From Tubulanus polymorphus (taxonomy: Eukaryota > Nemertea > Palaeonemertea > Tubulaniformes > Tubulanidae), in assembly GCF_964204645.1 (NCBI RefSeq), contig NC_134030.1:8120278-8184277 (forward strand): a stretch of DNA of 64,000 bases, read 5' to 3'. The notes below the pieces were generated by a model. That model worked only from the letters and a program-made list of their open reading frames with translations. It did not search any database and had not been told where the DNA came from. Below, piece after piece: positions 47,401 through 61,156 of the stretch. The position numbers were made by a program, and so were the translations under genes. Numbering within the stretch: position 1 is the first letter of the stretch; every line of letters begins with the position of its first letter.

Positions 47401-50400
47401 GAGTAAATTGGGATAATTTATGTGCCATTTAAAGTCGTTAGTTCCTCCCATCCCGTTTACATTATAATGCTGAATGCCGGCTGATCATGCACCCCGTATA
47501 AGGCTATTTTCTGTCACTCATATTTCATACTGCACACACGCGCACGTGCAACTGTGAGTATACAAAAACGTTCATCGACTTCAACAGTGAATCTTTAAAA
47601 ACATCATCAATAGCCACATTGTCTAATGACACAATATAAAATCAACGATAGATTATTCATACAATCCACCAAGTTTTAATTCATCAATCCGTCTTTGATC
47701 TCAACCGATATTACTAACAAATGCAGCTCCCACAAGCAAGGGCCATCTATTTTTTGTTACAAACGTCCCATAAATATATATTTATAATCAATCCAGGGAT
47801 TTCTAACTGCCTTTAAAAGAAACAGCATAGCTTACCTGTAAAGAAGAAAAATATTCCCTGTTCACGGGGATTCAGAAAAAAGCATTTGCTTTACATAATC
47901 GGATTAAACGCCTAAAGCCGAAATAGGATACATTTCTTGTCTATCATGTTCATGGTATAGATTTCTCCTTTTTTCATGGATTTTCATGAGGATAAAAGCA
48001 TTTACATCAAATGCAACCAGAGTACCATATTCGCTGTCAGGATTTTATGATCAGAATTTTTTGGTTCCGGCCATGAAAAATGGGTATTTTCCATCTCATG
48101 GCATACTTCGATGGAAATATGATATAAAATTGTGTACATTCTATTATTTTTTGTTGTATCTAAAGTTTTCTAAGTTCATCTATGAATTATGGGTTTTTGA
48201 TAAGCATTGAAATTGTTGTGACCGTTTTTTACATTTTAAATCGAGTGCTGAGGTACCTTAAGTGAAATACCAAAAGAAGCATGTTCTCATTGAAATATAC
48301 CCCCAGACATCAGGCATCAAATTACTTGCATACGGATATGCCCCATACCATCATTCCATTATAGATACCTAGGTGAAGATCCACTGGGTATTTTGTATTA
48401 TGGTCGGGAGTTTTTGAGGTCCTTCAAATTTTCATGAAGAAAAAAATTCAGGAGTGTATTACCATAACCAGTAGGGTTTTATGTGCTCTTCAAATGCCTT
48501 AGAACCATCCCACCTTCAAAAAATCTTGGAAGATCTCCAGAGCCTGCTATGTATATTGTGTTTTCCATCGCTATATAATTTCCATTTTAAGATACTCGAT
48601 CGTGCCCGACAGATATTGTCCAAATATGGCTCTGAGTCAGCCTCTTATTCCAGTTTGCCTTTTCAGGTTGAAACTACAGCCCACACTCACACCTGCTTTG
48701 GAAGGATGTCTTCAAAGAATATTCTAATTCTTTTGACTAATGATAATTAACATTACTGGTGTATATAGGTTATAGGAAATTGGATATAGGAAATCGTAAT
48801 TTCTTAGTGTTCATTTTCATATGAATGTTCCCATGAAGTTGACAGAATAATTTTGCACCGTTCGATCCTTTCTCATAGAGATGTTGCACAGTTTTGTTTG
48901 TACTGACAGCAAGGTCTACGTGACCCTGTCACTGACTTCTAATTAACAACTGTCATCATGTCTGTGCAGAAAATGTTAGTATTGAGTTCAGGCACCAACT
49001 TCATGGATATTTGAAATTTCCTAATCATACGACATCATTAGGAAGTAAGTCATTAAGCCACCAGTCATTTGAACAAATATGGATTAAAAAATCAGAGATT
49101 TGGACAGTTTAAATTCTCGCAAGTGGATGTTATATATATTATTGGGAATCTGTAAATATTTATTATGTGCTTTGTTACTACAACAGTTGTTCTTTCATGC
49201 ATATCATTCCTTAAATGACAGCAATTCGTGCCAAAAAATATTTCATAGCACTTCCGTGTATCTTTATGATGGACTTGTTGTGTCTCGAGAAAACTTTAAC
49301 CCTTTATCTTGAAAATAGTTTTCTATATCAAAGTTTTCATGCCGTGGTGCTTACCGAACTAAGACATTTTGGATATTTTTGACTGTATGATCATTGCTCT
49401 CTTTATTAAGTAGCTGCCGTTGCCTTATTTTTTAGACATTGGATCTTCATTTTGTGCCTCGGTGCGTATACATTAAAAATGTCCAGTCAGTTCGAGAAAT
49501 GAGACCCGGTATCTTGATCGCGAACACACAAACACTGAGGGTTCACCTAGTACAAATATTATGAGAATTTTACACTCATTTTAGTGTCTGGCTGCTTTAT
49601 GAAAATCTTTTCCTCGCGGAATACGTGTTAAGAGTTGAAGACCCATTATACTATACATACCCCTGGCCGCCGCCGCCGCCATCATTTTTTGAGAGTGTTA
49701 AGGAGCGCTTTAACATTCTCGTAGCAGTGCGAAGGATTTTCTCATAACTACTAAAAAACTACCCATGAGTGCATGAAAAAGATGTCACTTTCATCTATAA
49801 ATTGGATAGGTATCGTTTAACTTTCATTTCATTACAAGCTACAAATGTAAACTGAAAAATTGTCCATGAGCTCGGATCGGTGATCTCACCTGGTCCTGTA
49901 TCATTTCTGGTGCGAATCCAGCGGGGGTGCTTTGGAACAGCAACCCTCCTCCCTCGGCAAAATGTCCTTGTTGGCTAAAATTCCTATTCCGGAGTAGTGA
50001 TGGAGCAGGAGAGGGGACAATTTTGTAAACATATGGTTTGGTCAAAAGCAATGTCTTAAAATGCTTAGAGTGCATGAAAATGTGACTAATTTTCAGTAGA
50101 CGGCCCCTTTGAAAATCATGGATCTGTCTCTGCACTTACCATTTCCATCGAAAATTATGATATGATAGGCTACATGAGTTTGTATTTGGTAATGATCCTG
50201 CATGGCTAAGATGATTGTTACACTATATGTAGGTTTTTGTAGATCGCAAAGTATGGTTTCATTTGATTCGAGTTATTTGAAAGTCTAGGCATCATTTCAT
50301 CATTCAAGTACTGTGACAAGGCTAAGATCAAAGGGTTTTACCATTGTTGTAAGTCCGGGTTGGAGCATGTGTCTGACATGTTCTGACAGCACATGCGTTT

Positions 50401-51961
50401 TCATCCTCAAACACTGGATGAACAAAAAATGGCCATTCCATTGATGTTCAAAAGCAACTTTGAAAACCGAAGAATCCTGGAGATAGCTTTGGTCGGTATC
50501 TTAGCGTGGCATAGCTTCTTCACACATCTTGAAGCGAGTCTCAATTTTTAGGGGCATTTCCTGAACAATTTTCTAACCGGCTAGGAAAGAATCTAAAGCG
50601 GGAGCTTGGAAACTCTAGTTATAACTGCCGGCAAAATGAAATGCTCATGTTTATCAGTTTTATCAAAAATGTATATAAACACTAGTCTTAGTGAATTTTA
50701 GTGTATACTGAAGTAATAAATAAGGAAGCATCATTTAAGCAGCTATACATTTTGATAATTTTGAAAGCATCCACAATGCTTTGCTAAGAACTATAAGTAC
50801 TATATTCTGAATTTCAGTACAGTGTTGAAATAATGATAGTGAGTCATCCCGATCCCACAAAAAAACAGATGTTTGCTAGATTTTCGTAAGATTGTATCGA
50901 TATTGCATTTTCATCCTATTATCATTTGAGCTCTGATTGAAAATGAATTTAGAGAAGCCCCATGTGTGTGGTGCATGTACATATTGACAGACTTGTTAGT
51001 TGTAAATCGCACTCATGTGATAAAAAGAGCCCACAGTGACTTAATTAAACTTCTCTCTGAAGAACCCCCTTTAGTAAGTGGTAACTTAATGGAAATTTTT
51101 CACAGCATTTCATATTCCTAGGGGCTTCAATTCCTCGGGTATCTCGAGGCTTTATGGGTGCTTCCCCTCATGTTCAAACTGGTCAAACGTGGTCATAGAT
51201 ATAGATATAATTCTGTCCATATTGTGTCATCTGTCTCAGAGAATCGATCATGAGCCCTCAGACTGATGACGTGGTACGCTTGTTGTCACGTCACTGCATG
51301 TGTGCGTTGTGTCTGGCATGTTGCTTTGATCAATACCGTGCTTTATGAAAACATCTTCCGAGACATAAAATTATAATCGATACTAGATTAGACAACATAT
51401 GACTATTTCAAAAATATCTACCGACGGTATACGCTGCGATTTATGACAATATCAGTTGATGTATATACTTGTAGATCCAAACAAGACCGCATCAACTACC
51501 TGTAAAGGTATGAATCCAGGCAGCCATTTATCTGATTTTGATATGTATATAAGGAATACTGCAGCCATAATAGGAAATAATCACCTGAAGCTATAGCCTG
51601 CGTTGGTTCAAAACAAATGTCCAAGGACTAATGAAAGGTGGAAAATTATTCACAATCAATCCTTGGCATTGAGAAATTGAAATTTTCAACAAAAATCTTT
51701 ATAAACAACACCCATCATTATATCGTAGAATGCTTTGTAGTTCGCATCAGGATAATTATGATTTAGTTTCTATAAACAAATCTCTAAAATCGTTCATAAT
51801 TCGAAACCATGAGACTTCTTCAATTTATACTTGCAAAATGGAAACCTTTACACTTGCAAAATAGAAACCTTTCTGAATGTCAAACATTATATATAGCGCA
51901 TGAAGTGCAGTGGCATTGAAAAAAAAATACGGAAGATAATTCATGATCGTCAATCATATAT
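41428..51961. other. Non-coding stretch, first part
   Basis: AT-rich sequence with only short open frames, none resembling a known domain or flanked by convincing phase-matched splice sites. A short GCC repeat (CCGCCGCCGCCGCC) is at about 49668-49681. It could be intergenic or a large intron of a gene outside the window. Confidence 0.4.
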
Positions 51962-52036
51962 ATATCAGTGTTTTCAATAAGAGCCAGGTCCCAGGTCTCA
52001 GACTGGCCCAGAATTTCTTATTGAAAACGCTGTATA
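51962..52036. mobile_element. 75 bp palindromic element
   Basis: TATATCAGTGTTTTCAATAAG and CTTATTGAAAACGCTGTATA form inverted ends with one or two mismatches around a centre containing GGTCCCAGGTCTCAGAC. It is probably a tiny MITE or a solo foldback. Confidence 0.5.
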
Positions 52037-55000
52037 TTCAGCAGGTCATTAATAAGAGCCGGTCTATCACTGAAAATGAAATATACGTATAATTAGAAAC
52101 CAATGATTTACCGTGTAGTAGCCGGGGTACATTTGATAGCGGTCATTTCGATAGATTCAAGGAGTCTATAATCATTTTACACTTAGCATCCAGTTATGCC
52201 ATGTATCTTGTATCTAGTAATGAAATAATCTGCCATATCAGTTTATACATTGTGGTTTGTGTGGTTAACCAAATTACCGTTTGACTGTATAGGTGATCAT
52301 TATGTTGGTTAGATGAAGAAAAAGTTGTTTTTTTTAGTTTGCGATTGTGCATTTTGCTGTAGGGTAGGTTTAAACTTCCCTTTATATCTGTAAGATAATA
52401 AATACCATTGGTAAGAATATACCATCATATGAAAATGGTGGGTGACAATTCACTACTGTTCAAATTTATAGAGCATCAAGGCATCAACCTTTGAAATATT
52501 TCCTTACAGATTAGATGGTGTTTTCTAGTTACACAATTTTCTGACAAATGTTCGTTGTAATAGAAAACTATATATACAAATACGTGTGACACCATACTTT
52601 GTACATGTAGCATGAAAACGATCTAATAAAAAATCTAAGATATTCTTTTAGAATTAGCATAAGTCGACATCTTTTCGAGTCAAGTTCATATCAAATGGAA
52701 TTACTCACCGAGGAACATTCTTTTATAGGAAACAGACTCGAATGATTGATGAGCAAAAGTTTGTTCAATACCTCAAACTTTCGGTCGATAATTACCGTAT
52801 ATACTTTTCATAACGCCATCATAGAAATAATCAGCCTGGGACTCGGCCATCTATTTCATTTACTTGTACATGAATTTAGAAATGAATAAAGATCGTGCTT
52901 CATTCGAAAATGACTTTTACCATTTCATCTTTGATCACCTGCAAGTTTAAGCTGTCAGGTATTACATTACAATGATCTCGAAATTCATCGCCATGAAATA
53001 CGATCTAGAAAAATATTCGCACCGGTACAGGTATCCTATATAGATCTTATGCTGTAATTTGGTACGCCAAATTTCACACCAAAACAAACTTTGAAGGACT
53101 GAAAAATAGAAGGTTTTTGATTTATAAACTCCTTGTCGAGCTAGCAGTTTTACAAAGCTGTCATACGACTCATCCCAGTCTGATGTTTAATGTTTCATCA
53201 TGAAATTTGAGTGATTGAAAATGCCTACACGTAAACATCAATTTTTTATCGAATGCCAAATGGCTGGCAAATTTTTCTCTCCAGCTCACTATATAGCCTA
53301 CAAAATGGTTATTCTTTCTGTCTGGCTGAGGAACCCACGTCAAGCCAGTGTGCGTTATCACCCCATGTCTGGTTTCGAAGGCTGTGATTGGCCCTCGATT
53401 CAGCATGCGCTGAATCATCGAATTGTATTTAGTCTGTGCTGGTCTAGAGCCGGTGGTGTTATTATGATCAATTCGAACTATGTCAGAAACCGGAGCTCCT
53501 AACCCCATTTATCACACCGACCCTCATTATAATACAAGATATTCAAATGAACGAATAATAAGTTTCCTCCCATGGAACAGGGCTGTGCATTGGTGACTGA
53601 TTATAGTGGAAACAAAATTTCATATACTGTCTGAGCATTTTTGCTAGGACTTGTGTATTAATTTTTTCCATTTGTGAATGCTTATTTCTGGTTATGACGA
53701 TGTAAATTTAAGTCTCGATTCTATCCTTTTCAAACCCAGTCAACCAGATATCTATTTGAGAACTTTATAAAAATTTCCTTTTAATCAGAATTAACCATTA
53801 GAGCAATGCCTTTAAGCAAAAATACATGCATTATTGCTTTTAGCATTATTTGCTTCTTTCTGATGTCAGACTCCCAAAAAACTGGTCTTTCCTGAAATGT
53901 TCTTTGATTCTAGATAATTTTGGAATTTTACCCCATCAAATAGTCCTTGGCTCGGACAAATTTTTTCTAAACACAATATGAAAAAATTATCTTTATAAAT
54001 CATACTATTGTTTCAAACATTCTAACCCTCCCACTACACCTACATGTCTGTTTGATTTTGGAAATGAAACTTTATCATCAAGCGCCTATCATTGTTGACA
54101 TTTGTTAAAAAGCTATGGTTTTGATTACTCATATCACCTTTTCTTTATTTTTGAAACTAGACACTATAATATTCTCTATTTCTGAAATTAGAGACCATAT
54201 TTTTGTAGTCGGCAAATAGAACGAACAAACGCACATTCAAAACGAATAAACCAACAGAAATGATTAATCCAAGCCATTTTATGTGAATAAGAAGCTTATC
54301 GATCACTTGCCAGTTTAACAGTTTATTTATTTATTCGTCTATTCGTTTAAATCTAAATTTCTTGATATTTTACGGGTTGGTTCAGAGTATGAAGAAGCCA
54401 TAATACATCGAGCATTGATTCAAACGATATCAATTATAGATGAGAACGTTGTTTACCTTCCATGAAGTTTTGTCATGAAAAAACTATGAAATGACCAATT
54501 TATCTCCATTAGATGAGTTTATCCCCATTACATTGCTGTGTGTATTCATAGAAAAAAATACGAAATCTGTCTAAACTATCTTACTATAAACCTATTCCAT
54601 TCCCTATACGTAAAGCAGGAAAATATTCAAGAAACTATATATCATACTATATTTCTCAATTTGTTAAGCTGTTTATATGTTTAGAAATATTTCAAGCAGG
54701 AGACAAGAATGCTATTTACTGCTGTTTTGACTATTGAAACGAAATATCTCGTTCAAAAGCCTCAATGATAAATAACCAAAAATATATATGATTATAAAAT
54801 TGCGTTTACCGTGGAAAGCACATTGGAACAATTTTTTGTAACATCCCCTTCTTTATCATTATACATTTGATCTTCAACCTTTTTAGAAAATAATTGTATA
54901 AATTCGTTATTATACATTTTGAGTCTCAGCTCGATATTTGAAGAGAATACTCACCCGTAGGGTTTTTGTTCAAAGAATCGAAGTTATCGGAATGTTTTCA

Positions 55001-55539
55001 TTTTGATGATATCAATTATCATCAATCGTTGAGTTTGTGTTCTTCATTCTAAACAGTCCAAAAAGCAAGTTGAAGATCATTGACATAGACTTTTTGATAT
55101 TCACAGTGTTCATATGTAAGAAAAACTCCATTGCCAGTAGCGGTGTGTAATGATATCTGGTTATCTGAAATTTAAAACATCTCACTTATCTTCAGCATGA
55201 AAAAAAGGTTGAGATATCAAATCCTATTCCTCCTAGACATTGTTATATCTGGGGGGAAATTCTTTAACCAATACTGTCTCATTATGTCGTTCGGAGAAGA
55301 CAGAATCTCTTGAGTTCGTTTAAATATGAACATGTTCGTCTTGCCTACCAAAGTTAACAAGTTCGGATACTAACAAAATCTGTGAATAGTAGAATTTCTC
55401 TAGAAGACCTTCTAAATCTTAAGAAGCCATCGTGCGGTCTATAGGTTACTTGTGGATTTTGTGCTTGACATGAAGTGATCGGTCTTAGGAATCCTGATTG
55501 TGGAACATCTATATCTCTAAAGCATTGAATTCTGATTCA
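52037..55539. other. Non-coding stretch, second part
   Basis: No coding exon recognised. An open frame on each strand at about 53170-53508 overlaps itself and matches nothing known; it contains an 8 bp palindrome GATTCAGC/GCTGAATC at about 53399-53418. Confidence 0.4.
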
Positions 55540-55647
55540 GTACGCCTGATGATGGCTCATAGTTTTTAGCCGAAACGTCGCTCAAATATATATATATTTC
55601 TATTCAAGAACTTTGCAATTTTTGGCTGAATTATTGTGGGATTTCTC
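55540..55647 (+). mobile_element. Second Penelope-like 3' end with hammerhead-like motif
   Basis: CTGATGA (55546-55552), one T, a 4 bp stem GGCT/AGCC (55554-55557, 55568-55571), and GAAA (55572-55575) reproduce the architecture at 8514-8543. About 60 bp later, TTATTGTGGGATTTCTC matches the 3' terminus of the complete insert (ATTATCATTGTGGGATTCTC at about 8590). The protein-coding part was not recognised upstream, so this is a severely 5'-truncated or decayed copy. Confidence 0.6.
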
Positions 55648-56236
55648 GCGTTTGTTGAAAATGTATTTACATTTTGAGTCAGACTCAAATTGTAGTCATT
55701 CCGAGAATGGGAAGTCTGTAAGCGGCAACTTTAAATTAGGGAATAATACCATAATCATTATACATTTCGTACACATGGAGTTTTGGAGAGGAAATAAAAA
55801 TCTTCATCAGGCAGGAGTATATGAATGTGTAAAGTATGATTATCATATCAGTATCCACAAACAATATTGAACAACAAATTCTAAATGTGAAGACAGGTGA
55901 GGCGGATTTAAGACTTTGCTTGAAGGTTGAAGGTTGTTCCACATCAATTGAAATATTTATAGATGTATCCGTTCAACTTATAAACTTCATGTATATGTAA
56001 ACTCTGATAATTCTAATTAGGGCTGAATTATTTAAGAAATCCGACGTTTGAAATTTTGAATGTGAAAATATCGATATTCTTATTCTACTAAAACATTTTA
56101 TCCAACAATGATCAGTATCTTGTATGGTATCTTGTATCGGTATGATCAGTATCTTGTTTCTCATATTTTGGCCGCAAAGCTTAAAATGATTTTAGCATTC
56201 GAACGCTTGCGATTCATCGAATACATTTTTCTGATG

Positions 56237-56319
<83 letters not shown>

Positions 56320-59300
56320 GCTGTTGAGCATTTGTACACATTGGTAGAGATTTATTTGGTTCATTTATTCAGCATTAGACCTTTATTTTACACAAACCTA
56401 TTTTTTGTTTGTCAGATCAAGTTGAGGACAGAAACGCTTGTGACCACAGACAGTTATTCACCAAAGGGGTGAAGAAATAGAAATGCTCGTAACCACAGAC
56501 TATTTCTCATTATACCGCAATCAATGCGATATCAAAACACTGCTAAACGCTGGTTTTCCTTATGATAAAAATTGGCATTTAGAGACTGTTCCGATATCAA
56601 GAAATATGAAATTCAGCGAAAATTGTCATGAAACCCTTCTTGTCTATTTGACATTGACATTTCAGAAGTTTGTATTGTGTCCAACATTTCATATTCCATC
56701 ATATCATATCGGAGAGGTCACCTTTCTGAATCATTCCTAAAAAGCGTTTATTACTTATTTGCACTGAGTTATTGTGTCCAAGATCACTGGAAAAATTTAA
56801 GTAATGCTATAATTCTATGCAAAATATTTCAACAATTCCTTACAAGCAAACAACAAATGTTCAATTTTTTCATTTCGTCAGGAATTGTGTATTCGGGTTG
56901 ATACTTTTTCCCAAATGAAGTTATGCATGAATTTCTGACTTGATTGTTTAACATCTTTCAAAAACCGGAAGCATCTGTTTCATGTACGTTCTGTAATGAA
57001 TTTGCTGCTTTGCCATTTTCTCCAGCATATGGTTAAAAAATATTTAATGATTAAGCAAACTACTCTTTTCCAACTTGATACCACAGGAGCACCGGAATGA
57101 GACAAACATTGCATCGGCCACCACTTGAAAAATCAAATGGATTTTAATGATCACTTCTATTTACTCACTAAAATCCTCTCACTCATCAGTATAGCCATGC
57201 TAATACATGATTACAAGATGTAAGTATATCTATCTGTTTAGGGCACAAGAAAGTAGAAAATAACTCACACATATATACCTGATTAAGCCTACTGACTGTA
57301 TAATGATATATGTGTCTCGTAATAAGCCGGTAAGACTGGCAGAAGGTCGATCAAAAAATTTTGAGGTTTGCCCAAGTTGTTGCCCCAACCTTTATCAAGG
57401 AGGCGGTTCAGGGTGGTTCAGGCACCCCTTTACCAGTCGGTTTTCTGTTCTTAAGCTTGGGGCACAAGCTTATTTTTGCCTGCTCACAAGGATTGAATTC
57501 AACAGCAAATTGATATGCCTGATACAAGTGGGCACATGTAGCGGTCAAATGTTCCAACAGTGTACAAAGCTTAGTGGGAGAGAGTTAACAAATCACATGA
57601 TATCAATAATGCATCCTATTGGTTGATAAAGATCAGAATTTCGCCGAGTGCAGGTGAGAAGTAAATTTTTCAAGCGATTTATGAATTTGCGCAATCACGC
57701 AAAAAATACGCTCATGTGCCCCTTACATTTACATCCCTCATTCCTGTTAGAAAGGCAATTGATCTTGGTGCATTTAACAAGTTTCTAATAAATTATTGTA
57801 GCCCACTTCGTATGTGTCTGTTAGAATATCAGTTGATTTTGCTATCTAATCAGTCCTTAAAACTTGTTGTTCTATTTGTCCTTCAAAATTTCCTTTTTCT
57901 CGATGTCAAAGCTTTAGTTCATAAGTATTTTCGTTCTTGTATCGGCAAATGTTCTTTCATCTCTAAAATCAATTATTTTGAGGCTTGTTTAGAGTAAAGT
58001 CTACTTGGCAGCGTAGGGACAGTAATATTCACAGTTGACCAAATACTTAGTTCCAAGTCAAGAATCGGTGTTGAATACCATTTTATGATGGAGTGTACTT
58101 TTTTGAAAGTCGGTATACCACAACAACTATATCAAGTTTCCATAATTTAAGAAAAAATGAATCAGAATACCCAAACACCTAAGCTAGCAGTTTTTACAAA
58201 AAAGCCACATAGCCTCATCTAGCCATCGTTGTGCATGAAAGGAGTAACTTGACTGTAAATGTAACTGGAGTAACTGTAATTGCATAACTGTGATTAACTG
58301 TCTATCTTTTTGTATCTGTGCTCGAAAAAATGTATAATTTCTGGAGCAATAAATTTGAATCTAAAATCTGAAAAATCAGGAAAATATATACATGTAGTTA
58401 CCAAATAAATCATGGTGCAATTCACCTTACTTAGTTGACCAGTAATAAGTAGGGGATTCTACTTTGAGGTAAATTCAAATTCGGATAACACATATATGCT
58501 CTAGTCTCATAAGTAGTATTGTTATACATGTTATATTTCCTTCTTTATAACTTATGAAAATACAGTCTTCTACATACCTATTGCCCTTGTTTTTGTGTAT
58601 TTGATACTTTTCTGCCACTTTGATGTAATTCATCTGCCCGTTTGCTTGTGCTCATATTTATATGTAGATATATCATACATCAGTACATATACGAGGTAAG
58701 ATAATGGGACTACAATTTCACATCAAACATCAAACAATGAGTATATACGGTATATAAAACGATATGCTTGTACATTTGATAACGTTTTTGATGTATTTTC
58801 TTTATATGTAGCATTTCATTTCATTGTTATTGTTTATACATTGTATCGCATTGTATTGCATTTATCAACTTGTTTCGACGATTTCCAACCAGTGGCGATA
58901 TTCAGGCATGAACATATTATGCAGTTCTAGTTCAAATAATAAGTCAACAAAATAAAACGAAGAAACGTTTATTCTTTCAGCTCTGATCAAAGGGTCTCAG
59001 ACAACCGGGGAGATTTTTGTGTAAATCTACGCAATCAAAGGAATACCCGATAGTTATTTGATATATAGCCAATCTAGACACCAACAGAAAAGCAGTTTTT
59101 GTTTGTTTTTATTCTGCAGCAGGTGGCAACAGAAAACATAAAACACTGATGTTTTCTCTTGTTTCGTTCAGGTTTGACCGAAACAAGTGAAAACAAAGGG
59201 TTTTCACTTAAGCTTTTTTCTTATCTTGAAATAGGGATTGACCCTGTTATTTATTTGATTGGTAGATTTCGTTTGATTTGGTGTCCTTTTACAAACCCAC

Positions 59301-60795
59301 CACACCAGCCGGGAATGAAACAGAAACAGGGGGTTTCACTTTCATTTTAATGTTTCCAGCGCATGTCTAGCTTTGAGGGATCTCCGGACTTTATTCACAC
59401 CTTAATAATGCAATCCAGCGAGCTCAATTCCAAATCTAGGTTTAAAAATAGGGATTAAAACTTGATAGCTCATGGTAGGAATTAGAAAACGGAAAATATC
59501 TATGAAGACAAGATGAGGTTGATGCTGCAGTATGTGTTCATTCAATTTCACAGTTGACAATTTATTGGTACTGTTGATGTATCAAATCCATCTGTTAGTT
59601 TGAGCGTTGAAAATGATTGAAAAAGAATTGGGGCCAGTTCCATAGTCGAGACTTACGACCAAAAGTTATCTTAAATCTTAAGACTGGTCTTAAGTTGTTT
59701 GATGGCTATAGAACTAAGATGGTCTTAGACTAGTCCATGGCCTTAGATTCTCACTTTCAGAAGTTCTACCTCATATAGGCCTATGGAGCTTGCTATCTTA
59801 ATCTTATCAGGTTAATTCAATTGACTGCCAATTGAGTTTAACCCCCAGTTTACAGTTAAAACTAGTTTATGATATCCTGTCTTCTTTAGTAATTGAAATT
59901 ACAATCTCTTTTGGCAGTTAGAAAATAAAACGAAAAATTTGAGTTGTTGAGTAACCAATGAACATTTGTCTCTTTGAAACATGAGTTCCTTCCTTAATCA
60001 CGCTGTTTCCTTTGTTTAAAAAGTGTAAAATTGTAGTGGAAAATAAAGATTTGTTCACTTTCAATTGACCCTTATGGCAAATAACGAAATAATTGGTTTT
60101 GAAATACCCAGAAATAACGCGCAATTCATTTCACCGCATGTATGTATATTGTTTTCCTTTGTCCTGACTCGGTAAGTGGATCTGTAATAGTAGAACACAG
60201 AAATATGACAGTAGATAAACAGACATCAGTGGGACTTGTTAAAATCATATTTCTACTCCGTCCTGAGTCTGGGGAATGATGGATATTTATGTCTTGTGCA
60301 GAACATCTCATGAGATCAACAAAAAGATTAGTATACTATGAATGGCTGCGCTGTAATGAACATTTTTAGTGAAAAACTAGGATTGGGTTCTCGACTGGTA
60401 CAATCATGTATCCCAGCATATAAACTACTGTGCGTTTTATTCGGGCTCTTCCTTGAATTTCTTGATTTGAATGCCCTCAGTTGTAATTTCAGCAGCACTC
60501 AGGATATTTGCCCTAGCCCAATATGTAAAAGATGCGCCATATACAACAAAACTAACCATTTACCAAAAAGAAGGTTGCGATGTAGGCTCATAAAATTTTG
60601 GCCATGTGTTGAAAGATGACTCCCAAAAATCTGTGTAAATTCCAGGACCATATTTAGCAGGGGGAAGTAGTTGCCCCCCAGAAATTTTGGAAAAATGCCC
60701 TTTTTGCAAATAATATTGTTATATCCTATAGAACTGTCCTCTTTCAGGTATTTGCCCCCACCCCAAAAAAAAATAAATTCAAATTTACGGCCCTG
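55648..60795. other. Non-coding stretch, third part
   Basis: No coding exon recognised. A small direct duplication lies near 56430-56510 (AGAAACGCTTGTGACCACAG versus AGAAATGCTCGTAACCACAG). A sequence starting GGGGCCAGTTCCATAGTC at about 59632 resembles MITE ends seen elsewhere, but its partner end is unclear. Confidence 0.4.
56240..56320. repeat. (TA)n microsatellite
   Basis: About 80 bp of nearly pure TA repeats, continuing with small interruptions to about 56320. It generates artefactual Tyr/Ile open frames on both strands. Confidence 0.95.
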
Positions 60796-60905
60796 GGTCC
60801 AGTTTCACATAAAAGTTTAACTCTTAAATGATTTAATTCCTTAGTTAATTCAGTTTATCTTAAATCGATTTAGGCCTTAATCCTTTTTGTGAAACTGGGT
60901 CCTGG
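60796..60905. mobile_element. MITE, GGGTCCAGTTTCACA family
   Basis: Ends GGGTCCAGTTTCACATAAAAG and CTTTTTGTGAAACTGGGTCC are inverted repeats, about 110 bp in total. It belongs to the CCAGTTYCACA-ended group also seen at 21269, 33435 and 61021. Confidence 0.65.
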
Positions 60906-61020
60906 ATTCTATACTAAAGGGTGCTTTAACGCACTGAGACACCCCTGCATCAGCACCTGGGTCCTGGCTAAAGCCTGTTTCAATAGTATTTTGAATCATT
61001 GAAATAATTAAATTCTTACC

Positions 61021-61156
61021 CTGGGCCCGGTTTCACGAAAAAGTTCAAGCCTAAAAAGGTTAAGTTTGAATTGTTGGCCTCATTGAAAACATGAAGTAAC
61101 CAATAGCGATTACATCAAAAAATTTGAGTTTAACTGTTTTATTCAACTGGGTCCTG
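61021..61156. mobile_element. MITE, GGGCCCGGTTTCAC family
   Basis: The left end CTGGGCCCGGTTTCACGAAA and the right end AACTGTTTTATTCAACTGGG match imperfectly as inverted repeats. It is a near neighbour of 60796-60905. Confidence 0.5.

Noticed and set aside
53170-53508. Overlapping 112- and 95-residue frames on opposite strands
   Set aside because: Neither contains a recognisable motif, splice context or codon pattern; the mutual overlap suggests chance.
56108-56364. Tyr/Ile-rich open frames on both strands
   Set aside because: They are translations of the (TA)n microsatellite.
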